Source: Lachnospiraceae bacterium (GTDB taxonomy: Bacteria > Bacillota > Clostridia > Lachnospirales > Lachnospiraceae). Taken from it: a DNA stretch of 64,000 nucleotides. The stretch covers positions 124,001 to 188,000 of the forward strand of contig JAAUZD010000043.1 in the NCBI GenBank assembly GCA_014804785.1, in the 5' to 3' direction. Below, one piece after another: positions 51,293 through 60,202 of this stretch (positions are counted from its first letter, which is position 1; every line of letters starts with the position of its first letter). The notes beneath the pieces are model-generated. The model worked only from the letters and a program-made list of their open reading frames with translations, did no database searches and was not told the origin of the DNA. The position numbers were made by a program, and so were the translations under genes.

Positions 51293-52681
51293 ATGAGAAA
51301 AGCGCAGAAACAACAGGCAGAAGAACTGGTCAAACAGATAGAAGAAGCACATGACCAAATAAAAAAGTATATTGCACAAGGCTGCATGCAGTCTGCTATG
51401 GAACTCTTAGAAGACTGCCAGAATGGTGGAATTACCATAGGCACGCTGATTGAAGAAACAGAAGGCGAAGGTCATCCGACCGTATCACTCCTGGAAGAAT
51501 ACTGTGAGCTGCTCTATCAGATTCACACGGATTTGGCGGAAAATAAAGAAATTAATGCAAATAAAATATACAAGCTGCTGAGGCAAAAGCTGATTAAAGT
51601 AGACAATAGCTTAAAGAATGATATTCAGGGAAGGATAGAGGCAGTTTTCCTTCCGTATAAAGCTAGCATGTGGGATAGCCTGGAGAGTGTGTGGAGGGCA
51701 GCAAACGAGGATCCAAATTGTGATGCCTATGTCATTCCGATACCATATTACGATAAAAATCCTGACGGAAGCTTTCGGCAAATGCACTATGAAGCTGATC
51801 AATATCCGGATTACGTTCCTATCACAAAATATGATGCATTTGATTTTGGGACGCATCAACCGGATATGATTTTTATTCACAATCCGTATGATTCATCAAA
51901 TTTTGTGACAAGTGTGCATCCCTTTTTTTTCTCGGATAATTTAAAAAAATATACTGAGAAGCTTGTATATATACCATATTTTATTTTAGATGAAATCAAG
52001 CCGGATGACGATGCCGCAATAGAAGGAATGGAACACTTCTGTATAACACCGGGCGTTTTTAATGCGGACAAGGTTGTCGTTCAGTCGGAGGACATGAAAC
52101 AGGTATATATGAAAGCCCTTATGGGAGCGACAAATGACTATAGTGAGTCGGCCAGGAAATATTGGAGTGGCAAGATTTTAGGACTTGGATCGCCTAAAAT
52201 TGATAAGGTATTAAATACCAAAAAGGAAGGCTTGGAAGTGCCGCAGGAGTGGTTAAAGTTTATTGAAAAGCCTGACGGAAGCTGGAAGAAGATCATTTTT
52301 TATAATACGAGCGTAGTAGCATTGCTGCAGCATAATGAAAAGATGCTGGAAAAGATGCGCTATGTATTTCAAGTATTTCAGGAAAATAAGGAAGAGGTTG
52401 CATTATTGTGGCGTCCGCATCCGCTGATAAAGGCAACTGTAGAAAGCATGCGCCCGCAGCTTTGGATGGAATATGACAAACTTGTCAGAAAATATCGCGA
52501 AGAAGGCTGGGGGATTTATGATGACAGTGCGGATGTGGACAGGGCAATTGCACTCAGCGATGCGTATTACGGGGATGCTAGCAGTGTGGTGCAGATGTAT
52601 CATCAGACAGGAAAACCAACGATGGTGCAGAGCGTGGATGTGATAGAACATAATAATCATCAAATGAGGCAGGTAAAATGA
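51293..52681 (+). CDS. putative GT-B fold glycosyltransferase/CDP-glycerol-transferase-like protein
   Basis: 462 residues. The first 120 are helical and charged (coiled-coil-like), followed by a domain with VFLPYKASMWDSLESVW, MIFIHNPYD and KLVYIPYF. A second Rossmann-like half has GLGSPKIDKVL, IIFYNTSV and LLWRPHPLI, resembling the C-terminal half of CDP-glycerol glycerophosphotransferases. The donor is not evident. GGGAG precedes the ATG at 51293. The gene starts the operon and overlaps legB by 4 bases, so it probably uses or transfers the sugar made downstream. Confidence 0.7.
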   Translation: MRKAQKQQAEELVKQIEEAHDQIKKYIAQGCMQSAMELLEDCQNGGITIGTLIEETEGEGHPTVSLLEEYCELLYQIHTDLAENKEINANKIYKLLRQKLIKVDNSLKNDIQGRIEAVFLPYKASMWDSLESVWRAANEDPNCDAYVIPIPYYDKNPDGSFRQMHYEADQYPDYVPITKYDAFDFGTHQPDMIFIHNPYDSSNFVTSVHPFFFSDNLKKYTEKLVYIPYFILDEIKPDDDAAIEGMEHFCITPGVFNADKVVVQSEDMKQVYMKALMGATNDYSESARKYWSGKILGLGSPKIDKVLNTKKEGLEVPQEWLKFIEKPDGSWKKIIFYNTSVVALLQHNEKMLEKMRYVFQVFQENKEEVALLWRPHPLIKATVESMRPQLWMEYDKLVRKYREEGWGIYDDSADVDRAIALSDAYYGDASSVVQMYHQTGKPTMVQSVDVIEHNNHQMRQVK

Positions 52682-53655
52682 AAGTGTTGGTAACAGGCTC
52701 CGATGGGTTTATTGGCAGTCATTTAACAGAGGAATTGGTAAAAAAAGGATATCAGGTAAAGGCGTTTGTGTATTATAACTCCTTTAACAGCTGGGGATGG
52801 CTGGATACGCTACCTAAAGATATTATGGAAAATGTAGAAGTTTTTCAAGGGGATATCCGTGATCCGAATGGTGTAGAGCAAGCTACGAAGGATGTTGATG
52901 CAGTATTTCATCTGGCAGCTTTAATTGCGATACCGTTTAGCTACCATTCACCGGACACATATGTTGATACAAATATAAAGGGAACGCTGAATGTGTTGCA
53001 GGCATCTAGAAAGTTGGAAGCGAAGCGTGTGCTGGTGACATCTACATCAGAGGTATATGGAACAGCGCAGTACGTTCCGATTGATGAAAAGCATCCATTT
53101 CAAGGACAGTCACCGTATTCAGCAACCAAGATTGGTGCGGATAGGCTTGCAGAAAGCTTTTATCGTTCTTTTCAATTGCCTGTGACAATTGTGAGACCGT
53201 TTAATACATATGGGCCAAGACAGTCGGCGAGAGCAGTGATTCCGACAATTATTACACAGTTGCTTGCGGGAAGGACAGAAATAAAACTTGGTTCATTGAC
53301 ACCGACGAGGGATTTTAATTACGTGAAGGATACAGTGAATGGTTTTGTGTCAATTTTTGAGTCTGATAAAACAATTGGAGAGGAAATTAACATTGCAACA
53401 CAGAAAGAGATTTCAATCAGGAGGCTTGCAGAAGAGCTGATTAGGCAGATTAATCCAAACGCACAGATTGTATGTGATGAAGAAAGATTAAGACCTGAAA
53501 AAAGTGAAGTGAACAGACTAATTGGATGTAATGAAAAGATAATGCGTCTGACAGGCTGGAAGCCACGGTATACTTTGGAGGAAGGATTAAAAGATACGAT
53601 ATTGTTTTGTGAAAAAAATTTGGATAAGTATAAGACGGATATATACAATCTATAA
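52678..53655 (+). CDS. legB: NAD-dependent 4,6-dehydratase LegB
   Basis: SDR-family sugar nucleotide dehydratase of 325 residues. TGSDGFIGSHLTEELV is the NAD-binding loop; TSTSEVYG and YSATK give the Ser/Thr and YxxxK catalytic set. FVYYNSFNSWGWLDTL and SARAVIPTIITQLL are signatures I associate with LegB, which makes the 4-keto-6-deoxy form of GDP-GlcNAc in the legionaminic acid pathway. Its ATG overlaps the previous stop. A LegC aminotransferase, usually the next gene, is absent; ptmE follows instead. Confidence 0.88.
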   Translation: MKVLVTGSDGFIGSHLTEELVKKGYQVKAFVYYNSFNSWGWLDTLPKDIMENVEVFQGDIRDPNGVEQATKDVDAVFHLAALIAIPFSYHSPDTYVDTNIKGTLNVLQASRKLEAKRVLVTSTSEVYGTAQYVPIDEKHPFQGQSPYSATKIGADRLAESFYRSFQLPVTIVRPFNTYGPRQSARAVIPTIITQLLAGRTEIKLGSLTPTRDFNYVKDTVNGFVSIFESDKTIGEEINIATQKEISIRRLAEELIRQINPNAQIVCDEERLRPEKSEVNRLIGCNEKIMRLTGWKPRYTLEEGLKDTILFCEKNLDKYKTDIYNL

Positions 53656-53674
53656 AAGCGAGAGAGCATGAAAC

Positions 53675-54712
53675 ATGAATGAAGTGTGTATAGAGGAAGA
53701 TAAAAGCATACTGGAGGCAATGCAGCAACTTGATAAGAGCGCAAGAAAAATACTGTTTGTGCATAGAGAAGGGAAGCTTCTGGCATCACTTACGGATGGG
53801 GATATTCGCAGGTGGATATTAAAAAAGGGCAATCTGCAGACGTCTATTAAATATGCGGCTAATTATGCACCGAGGTATTTGTATGAGCAGCAGGCGGATC
53901 AAGCTGTGCGCGTCATGAATGAGCATAGGATTGATGCGATTCCTGTCGTGGACAGAGAACATAGAATTAAAAAAATTGTTTTTGCGAAAGATTTGATACA
54001 AGAACACAAAACATTTGATAAAGAAATTTCTATCGTTATTATGGCAGGAGGATTAGGCACAAGACTTTCGCCATATACAAATATTTTACCGAAACCCTTA
54101 ATACCTGTTGGTGATTATCCGATAGCTGAGCACATTATTAATTGTTTTTGCGCATATGGATGCAGGCAGTTTTATATGATAGTCAACTACAAAAGAAATA
54201 TGATAAAGGCATATTTTGATGAGATTGATAAAGAGTACCAACTTGATTTTATAACAGAGGAAAAAGCACTTGGAACGGGTGGAGGCATTAGCTTGTTGAA
54301 AGGAAAAATAAAAGATACATTCATTTTAACCAATTGTGATATTTTGATAGAAGATGATTTAACCAAGGCATATGAACAGCATATTGAATCAGGGAATGTG
54401 ATTACAATGGTATGTTCATTAAAAAATTTTACGATTCCATACGGAGTAGTAAATATAGGGGAAGATGGAAGGCTTGCCTCCATGCAGGAAAAGCCAAATA
54501 TGTCTTTTTTTACAAATACGGGGTGCTATTTTGTGGAGCCGGAAGTGATAGAAGATTTAGAATATAACGAACCTGTAGATTTCCCGGCAATTATTGAAAA
54601 GTATATGGAAGCGGGAAAACGAATAGGTATTTATCCGATTGGTGAGGAAGCATGGTTGGATATGGGACAGTTTGATGAACTAGAAAAGATGAAGGCAAGA
54701 CTGGGGTGCTGA
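53675..54712 (+). CDS. ptmE: sugar-1-phosphate nucleotidyltransferase with CBS domains (PtmE-like)
   Basis: 345 residues: a CBS-domain pair (about 1-115, e.g. SLTDGDIRRWILK and RIDAIPVVD) followed by a nucleotidyltransferase domain with GGLGTRLSPYTNILPKPLIPVG. In Campylobacter, PtmE makes GDP-glucosamine or GDP-GlcNAc to feed LegB, so its place next to legB is meaningful. The CBS pair may sense an adenylate or nucleotide level. The next gene starts 5 bases after its stop. Confidence 0.85.
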   Translation: MNEVCIEEDKSILEAMQQLDKSARKILFVHREGKLLASLTDGDIRRWILKKGNLQTSIKYAANYAPRYLYEQQADQAVRVMNEHRIDAIPVVDREHRIKKIVFAKDLIQEHKTFDKEISIVIMAGGLGTRLSPYTNILPKPLIPVGDYPIAEHIINCFCAYGCRQFYMIVNYKRNMIKAYFDEIDKEYQLDFITEEKALGTGGGISLLKGKIKDTFILTNCDILIEDDLTKAYEQHIESGNVITMVCSLKNFTIPYGVVNIGEDGRLASMQEKPNMSFFTNTGCYFVEPEVIEDLEYNEPVDFPAIIEKYMEAGKRIGIYPIGEEAWLDMGQFDELEKMKARLGC

Positions 54713-54717
54713 CGAAA

Positions 54718-55332
54718 ATGGAAGATATCATATTGCTTGGGATGGGCGGTCATGCGCATAGTGTTGTGGATAGTATAGAACAGACAGAAAAGTACAATAT
54801 TATAGGTTTCCTTGATATGGAGGAAATGCAAGGGAAAAAGTTTAGGGATTATCGGGTTTTGGATACAGATGATGCACTGCAAAAGTATTTTGATAACGGA
54901 ATAAAGAATGCCTTTGTAACAATAGGGTTTATGGGGCATGGAGATGTAAGGGAGAAGCTGTATTACAGAATTAAAGATATTGGGTATAAAATGCCTAACA
55001 TTATTGATGATACAGCGGTTGTTTCCGAAAAAGCAGAGCTTGAAGATGGCATATTTGTCGGGAAAAATGCTGTAATAAACTCCGGTGCCGCGATTGGAGA
55101 GATGTGCATTATCAATACGGGAGCAATTATAGAACATGATTGCATGGTGGGAGCGTTTTCACATATTGCGGTTGGAAGTGTGTTATGTGGTGGGGTATCG
55201 GTCGGAGAACGGACCTTGATAGGAGCAAATGCTACAGTGATTCAGGAAAGAAATGTTGGAAGTTGTTGCATTATAGGGGCAGGAACTACAATAAGAAAAA
55301 ATGTGGTGAAAAATAACGTGGTGATAGGTTAA
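54718..55332 (+). CDS. neuD: NeuD-like sugar O- or N-acetyltransferase
   Basis: 204 residues. A small Rossmann-like N-terminal part (DIILLGMGGHAHSVVDSIE) precedes a left-handed beta helix with hexapeptide repeats (AVINSGAAIGEMCIINTGAIIEHDC, IGANATVIQERNVG). The histidine in IEHDC is the usual catalytic base of this family. It could be the LegH-type N-acetylase of an amino sugar or a NeuD-type O-acetylase; sequence alone does not decide. The ATG at 54718 is preferred to the tracked GTG at 54706. Confidence 0.82.
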   Translation: MEDIILLGMGGHAHSVVDSIEQTEKYNIIGFLDMEEMQGKKFRDYRVLDTDDALQKYFDNGIKNAFVTIGFMGHGDVREKLYYRIKDIGYKMPNIIDDTAVVSEKAELEDGIFVGKNAVINSGAAIGEMCIINTGAIIEHDCMVGAFSHIAVGSVLCGGVSVGERTLIGANATVIQERNVGSCCIIGAGTTIRKNVVKNNVVIG

Positions 55333-55334
55333 TC

Positions 55335-56333
55335 ATGAATAAGGTATTTGTAATAGCAGAGGCAGGAGTAAATCATAATGGCAATGTGGAGATTGCAAAA
55401 CGATTAATTGACGCAGCAAGTGCGGCAGGAGCAGATGCGGTTAAGTTCCAGACATTTAAGGCAGAACAACTTGTGTGTAAGAACGCAAAAAAGGCAGAAT
55501 ATCAATTTGAAACAACTGACAAATTAGAAACACAGTATGACATGCTTAAGAAATTGGAATTGACAGAACAAATGCATAAGGAATTGATAGAATACTGCGA
55601 TAAAAAGAAGATTATGTTTTTATCAACGCCGTTTGATATTGAAAGCGTAAAACTGTTATCAAAATTAGGGATGCAGATGTTTAAGATACCGTCGGGAGAG
55701 ATAACGAATCTTCCGTATTTGAGAGAAATAGCAAAACAACAGAAAAAAATAATACTTTCAACCGGAATGAGCACTATGGATGAAGTAAAGGCGGCAGTAA
55801 AGGTGCTTAAGGATAATGGAATAGGTGATATTACATTGCTCCATTGTAATACTCAATATCCGACGCCAATGTCGGATGTAAACCTGTTGGCAATGGTGAC
55901 AATGCATAAAGAACTTAAACTTCCTGTTGGCTATTCAGACCACACGCAAGGAATAGAGATACCAATTGCTGCTGTGGCGCTAGGGGCTGTAGTAATAGAA
56001 AAGCATTTTACATTAGATAAAAACATGGAAGGACCAGATCATAAAGCGAGCCTCGAACCATACGAGTTAAAGCAGATGGTAGAAGGAATAAGAAAGACAG
56101 AACTGGCTTTGGGAAATGGCATAAAGCAGGTATCTAAGTCAGAAAAGGCAAATGTGGATATTGTCAGGAAGAGTATTGTGGCGGTAGGCAATATAAAAAA
56201 AGGTGAAAAGTTTACAGAAAAAAACTTAACAACAAAACGTCCTGGAAATGGAATAAGTCCCATGCGTTGGGATGAAATTATAGGAATTACAGCCAAAAGA
56301 GATTATGAAACAGATGAGATAATACAGACATGA
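55335..56333 (+). CDS. legI: nonulosonic acid synthase (NeuB/LegI)
   Basis: Condenses phosphoenolpyruvate with an N-acylmannosamine-type sugar to give the nine-carbon acid. The 332-residue protein begins FVIAEAGVNHNGN and has the NeuB barrel motifs VKFQTFKAEQLV, STPFD, FKIPSGEITNLP, GYSDHT and VIEKHFTLDK. The C-terminal SAF (antifreeze-like) domain starts near residue 275 (VRKSIVAVGNIKKGE). The gene is 2 bases after neuD and overlaps neuC by 4 bases. Whether the product is sialic or legionaminic acid depends on its partner sugar. Confidence 0.93.
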   Translation: MNKVFVIAEAGVNHNGNVEIAKRLIDAASAAGADAVKFQTFKAEQLVCKNAKKAEYQFETTDKLETQYDMLKKLELTEQMHKELIEYCDKKKIMFLSTPFDIESVKLLSKLGMQMFKIPSGEITNLPYLREIAKQQKKIILSTGMSTMDEVKAAVKVLKDNGIGDITLLHCNTQYPTPMSDVNLLAMVTMHKELKLPVGYSDHTQGIEIPIAAVALGAVVIEKHFTLDKNMEGPDHKASLEPYELKQMVEGIRKTELALGNGIKQVSKSEKANVDIVRKSIVAVGNIKKGEKFTEKNLTTKRPGNGISPMRWDEIIGITAKRDYETDEIIQT

Positions 56334-57499
56334 AAAAAATATGTGTAGTGACAGGCACAAGAGCAGAGTATGGCTTGTTAAAACCTCTTATTGAAAAAAT
56401 TAATAATGACAAAGATATGGAATTGCAGCTTGTGGTGACTGGAATGCACCTGTCTCCTGAATTTGGGCTAACTTATCAGGAAATAGTGCAGGATGGATTT
56501 GAGATAACAGAGCGGAATGAAATGCTTTTAAGTTCCGATACACCAAATGGTATTACGAAGTCGGTTGGATTGGGAACAATTGGATTTGCAGAAATTTTTA
56601 CAAGAATTGTTCCGAATATGTTGGTAATACTCGGCGATAGATATGAGATGCTTGCAGCAGCCACGGCAGCAATGATACATAGAATACCGATAGCGCATAT
56701 ACATGGTGGAGAACTGACAGAAGGAGTTATAGATGAGTCAATCAGGCATGCGCTAACCAAGATGAGCATATTGCATTTTACATCGACAGAAAAATACAGG
56801 AACAGGGTAATTCAGCTAGGTGAGCAGCCTGATAGAGTATTTTGTGTTGGTGCATTAGGTGTTGAGAATATTAAAAGGCAAACACTGATGAGTAAAAAAG
56901 AATTAGAGAACAGTATATGTTTTAAATTGGATAAGCCATATATACTAGTGACGTTTCATCCAATAACGTTAGAAGACAATACAGTAAAAAAGCAGTTCGA
57001 AGATCTTTTAGAAACATTAGACAGTATCAAAGATTACCGAATTGTATTTACGAAGGCAAATGCAGATACTGATGGAAGAATAATCAATCAAAAGATAGAC
57101 GCGTATGTAAGCAAGAATAAAAATAGGGCAGTTGCATTTGCCTCATTAGGAATGGTGCGCTATCTGAGCGCATTGCAGTATTGCGATATGGTTGTTGGTA
57201 ATTCATCCAGTGGTATTATTGAAGTTCCTTCGTTTCATATTCCTACGGTTAATATTGGTGACAGACAAAAAGGGCGTGTGAGAGGAAAAAGTGTGATTGA
57301 TTGTGCTTGTACACCAAAAGAGATAACAAACGCAATACGTATCGCCCAGATGATGAATAGGAGCAATACTTTAAAAAATGAAGATAATCCATATGAAGGT
57401 AAGAATACCTCAGAAACTATCTTGAGTGTAATTAGAAAATATTTGGAATCAGGCGTTGATTTAAAAAAGCATTTTTATGATGTCAATTGGAGAAGTTAA
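56330..57499 (+). CDS. legG: hydrolysing NDP-GlcNAc-type 2-epimerase (NeuC/LegG)
   Basis: 389 residues, GT-B fold. It releases the nucleotide and epimerises C2, supplying the mannosamine-type substrate of the synthase. CVVTGTRAEYGLLKPL, ILGDRYEMLAAA, IAHIHGGELTEGVIDESIRHALTKM and GNSSSGIIE are family hallmarks. With UDP-GlcNAc as substrate it would be NeuC; with the 2,4-diacetamido sugar it would be LegG. The legB-ptmE context favours LegG, the lack of LegC favours NeuC. Confidence 0.92.
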   Translation: MKKICVVTGTRAEYGLLKPLIEKINNDKDMELQLVVTGMHLSPEFGLTYQEIVQDGFEITERNEMLLSSDTPNGITKSVGLGTIGFAEIFTRIVPNMLVILGDRYEMLAAATAAMIHRIPIAHIHGGELTEGVIDESIRHALTKMSILHFTSTEKYRNRVIQLGEQPDRVFCVGALGVENIKRQTLMSKKELENSICFKLDKPYILVTFHPITLEDNTVKKQFEDLLETLDSIKDYRIVFTKANADTDGRIINQKIDAYVSKNKNRAVAFASLGMVRYLSALQYCDMVVGNSSSGIIEVPSFHIPTVNIGDRQKGRVRGKSVIDCACTPKEITNAIRIAQMMNRSNTLKNEDNPYEGKNTSETILSVIRKYLESGVDLKKHFYDVNWRS

Positions 57500-57500
57500 A

Positions 57501-58388
57501 GTGAAAGCGATATTTATTGGGTGTGTAGAATCCTCAGCAATATTTTTAGAAACACTTTTAGAAGAAAAAGCTAATATTGTTGGTGTGATAACAAAAGAAG
57601 AGTCAAAGCTTAATTCTGATTTTGTAGACTTATCAGATATTGCGAGGAAAAATAAGATTCCGTATCTTTATGTGAAAAATATTAATGATAGTCAGACACT
57701 TAAATTTATCAAAGAACTGAATCCAGATATGGGATTTTGTCTGGGGTGGTCACAACTGCTAAGGAAGGAATTACTTGATGTGTTCCCTCAAGGAATAATT
57801 GGATTTCACCCTGCGGCACTTCCACAGAATAAGGGAAGGCATCCTCTGATATGGGCTCTTGTGCTGGGGCTGGATGAAACTGCGTCCAGTTTTTTCATGT
57901 TAGAGGAAAGCGCAGATACAGGACAGGTTATATCACAGGAACGGGTATCAATACTGTATGAGGACAATGCAAGAACTTTGTATGATAAGGTAATGAATAT
58001 TGCAAAGGTTCAGTTGAAAGAACTGTGGAATGATATCTGTGAAAATAATGTGCATATTATTGAGGATAAAGAAAAGAAGGGAAATATATGGCGAAAACGT
58101 AGTAAGGATGATGGAAGGATAGATTGGAGAATGTCATGCAGAAATATTTATAATTTAGTGAGAGCATTGTCGGAGCCATATGTTGGAGCACATTTTGAGT
58201 ATAATGGATGTGATTATAAAGTATGGGAAACAAAGGAACTCGAAGATAGTTTATGTAAAAACATTGAGCCTGGAAAAATACTGGAGGTAAATGATAATAA
58301 TCGTTTTGTTATAAAGACGGGGAATGGATTGATTGAGGTTATACGCTATGATAAAAGATTTAAACCACAGGTTGGAATGTATTTATAA
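57501..58388 (+). CDS. sugar N-formyltransferase-like protein
   Basis: About 295 residues of the methionyl-tRNA formyltransferase fold. GFHPAALPQNKGRHPLIW corresponds to the catalytic loop and SADTGQVISQE holds the catalytic Asp; the loop has His but Gly where the usual Asn of NxHxSLLP sits. The C-terminal domain (MSCRNIYNLVRALSEPYVGA) is like that of Fmt. A GTG at 57501 behind GGAGA fits best; the tracked ATG at 57477 lies inside legG. A deacetylase follows, so a free amine could be made and then formylated. Confidence 0.8.
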   Translation: MKAIFIGCVESSAIFLETLLEEKANIVGVITKEESKLNSDFVDLSDIARKNKIPYLYVKNINDSQTLKFIKELNPDMGFCLGWSQLLRKELLDVFPQGIIGFHPAALPQNKGRHPLIWALVLGLDETASSFFMLEESADTGQVISQERVSILYEDNARTLYDKVMNIAKVQLKELWNDICENNVHIIEDKEKKGNIWRKRSKDDGRIDWRMSCRNIYNLVRALSEPYVGAHFEYNGCDYKVWETKELEDSLCKNIEPGKILEVNDNNRFVIKTGNGLIEVIRYDKRFKPQVGMYL

Positions 58389-58459
58389 TTTCTTAAAACA
58401 AATATAGCCAGGGCTGTGCTAAAAAAGAATAAAGACCATGTAAATGGAGAAATAGAAAA

Positions 58460-59116
58460 ATGAAAATTATGGTAGTATCACCACACCCTGATGATGAAAC
58501 GCTAGGGGCGGGGGGAAGCATTTTGAAATTAAGAGATTTAGGGAATAAGATATGTTGGTTAAATATAACCGATGCAAAAACGGGGGAGTATAATAATGAG
58601 TTTGTGGAGAAACGCAAAATTCAGATTGACAAAATTATAAATTTTTTTAATTTTGATAATTTTATTAATTTGAAATTCTCACCAGCAGATTTAAACGATA
58701 GCATAAAAGGGAATTTGATTGATTCTATAGGAGAAGCATTTGATAGAATAAAGCCAGATTGCATTATTTTACCCGACTATAATGATGCACATTCTGACCA
58801 CAAGTATGTATTTGAGGCAGCTTATGCATGCTCTAAAATATTTAGACGTAGCTACATAAAAAGGATTCTGACAATGGAAATTATTTCAGAAACAAATTTT
58901 GGAATGCCGTATGATACATTTAAACCTAATTTATATGTAGACATTACAGACTATTTAGATAAAAAGATAGAAGCACTTAAAATATATGATACTGAGTTGG
59001 GCGAGTTACCATTTCCGAGAAGTGTGGATGCTGTAAAGGCCCAGGCGATTATCAGAGGGACTGAATCAGGAGCATTATATGCAGAGGCGTTTAGAGTGAT
59101 AAAAGAGATTGAGTGA
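58460..59116 (+). CDS. PIG-L/LmbE family N-deacetylase
   Basis: 218 residues. The zinc site is PHPDDE near the N-terminus with HSDH near residue 112, both complete. The family removes acetyl groups from N-acetylated sugars or sugar conjugates. Within this operon it would act on an N-acetyl group of the nonulosonic acid or of its precursor; its pairing with the formyltransferase is suggestive. The ribosome binding site GGAGAAATAGAAA is good. Confidence 0.88.
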   Translation: MKIMVVSPHPDDETLGAGGSILKLRDLGNKICWLNITDAKTGEYNNEFVEKRKIQIDKIINFFNFDNFINLKFSPADLNDSIKGNLIDSIGEAFDRIKPDCIILPDYNDAHSDHKYVFEAAYACSKIFRRSYIKRILTMEIISETNFGMPYDTFKPNLYVDITDYLDKKIEALKIYDTELGELPFPRSVDAVKAQAIIRGTESGALYAEAFRVIKEIE

Positions 59117-59130
59117 GTAGAAGTGGAGAA

Positions 59131-59178
59131 ATGAATTATACCAATGTAAAGTATGTAGTTGAAGGGCAACGACTGTAG
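59131..59178 (+). other. 15-codon open frame with ribosome binding site
   Basis: ATG to TAG, MNYTNVKYVVEGQRL, directly behind GTGGAGAA. It may be the left-over start of a lost gene or a chance frame. No function is assigned. Confidence 0.25.
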
Positions 59179-59224
59179 GCATAATTACAGTGAGATTTTT
59201 CGTTATTGGAAAAGAGATGATTAT

Positions 59225-60202
59225 ATGAAGATTTGTGTTATTGGTTTAGGCTCAATGGGGAGAAGAAGAATAAGGCTGCTAAAGCTGCTTTTTGAGAACT
59301 TGACTATTATAGGGATAGACAGCAACATGGAAAGGGTAAATAGTGTAGCTGATGAATATGGAATGGAATGTTACCCAGCATTGGCAGATGTTTCTCAAAA
59401 GTTGGATTGTGCTTTTGTATGCACGTCGCCACAGTTTCATGCATCAATCATTAAAGAATGTCTTGAAAATAATCTTCATGTCTTTTCAGAAATCAATCTG
59501 ATTGATGACTTGTATGATGAAAATATCAAATTGGCAAAACAGAAAGAAAAAGTATTATTCCTTTCATCTACGCCTTTATATAAGGACGAGATGCAAATAA
59601 TTGACGATAGGATTAAGCAGAATGGTAAGCTGTGCGCATATCAGTATCATGTGGGGCAATATCTGCCGGACTGGCATCCGTGGGATAGCTTAAAAGATTT
59701 TTTTGTAAGTAATAAAAATACCAATGGGTGCAGAGAACTTTTGGCAATTGAGCTCCCTTGGATACAGAACACATTTGGAGAAATAAAAACTGTACATGTA
59801 GTGAAAGCGAAACTTACTGATTTAAAGCTGGATTTTTTTGATACATATTTTATTCATGTGGAACATTTAAATGGGAATATTGGTAATCTGACGGTGGATG
59901 TTGTGAGCAGACAGGCAGTTAGAAGGTTAGAAGTTTTTAATGAGGATTTATATTTTAGGTGGGATGGAACGCCGGAAACGATGTTTGAAAAAGATGTTGT
60001 ATCAGGAGAATTAAAACAGATATCAGCAGGAAAGTATATTCATCAGGAAGAATACAGTGAATCCATTAATGAGTATGCATATATGAAGGAAATAGAAGAA
60101 TTTTTTGAGGTAATAAAGGGAAAGAAACCTATATATAGCTTTGATAAGGATAAAGAAATTTTAAAGATAATTGATGAAATTGAGAATGAGGTAATGAATT
60201 GA
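59225..60202 (+). CDS. Gfo/Idh/MocA-type oxidoreductase (first of two)
   Basis: 325 residues. The NAD-binding loop CVIGLGSMGRRR starts the Rossmann fold, and SEINLIDD takes the place of the usual EKP motif, which carries the catalytic lysine; that lysine is not evident, so activity is uncertain. VDVVSRQAVRRLEVF belongs to the C-terminal sheet domain. The ATG at 59225 is chosen over the tracked 59159 because the Rossmann motif begins there. It overlaps the next oxidoreductase gene and likely modifies the same sugar. Confidence 0.8.
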   Translation: MKICVIGLGSMGRRRIRLLKLLFENLTIIGIDSNMERVNSVADEYGMECYPALADVSQKLDCAFVCTSPQFHASIIKECLENNLHVFSEINLIDDLYDENIKLAKQKEKVLFLSSTPLYKDEMQIIDDRIKQNGKLCAYQYHVGQYLPDWHPWDSLKDFFVSNKNTNGCRELLAIELPWIQNTFGEIKTVHVVKAKLTDLKLDFFDTYFIHVEHLNGNIGNLTVDVVSRQAVRRLEVFNEDLYFRWDGTPETMFEKDVVSGELKQISAGKYIHQEEYSESINEYAYMKEIEEFFEVIKGKKPIYSFDKDKEILKIIDEIENEVMN

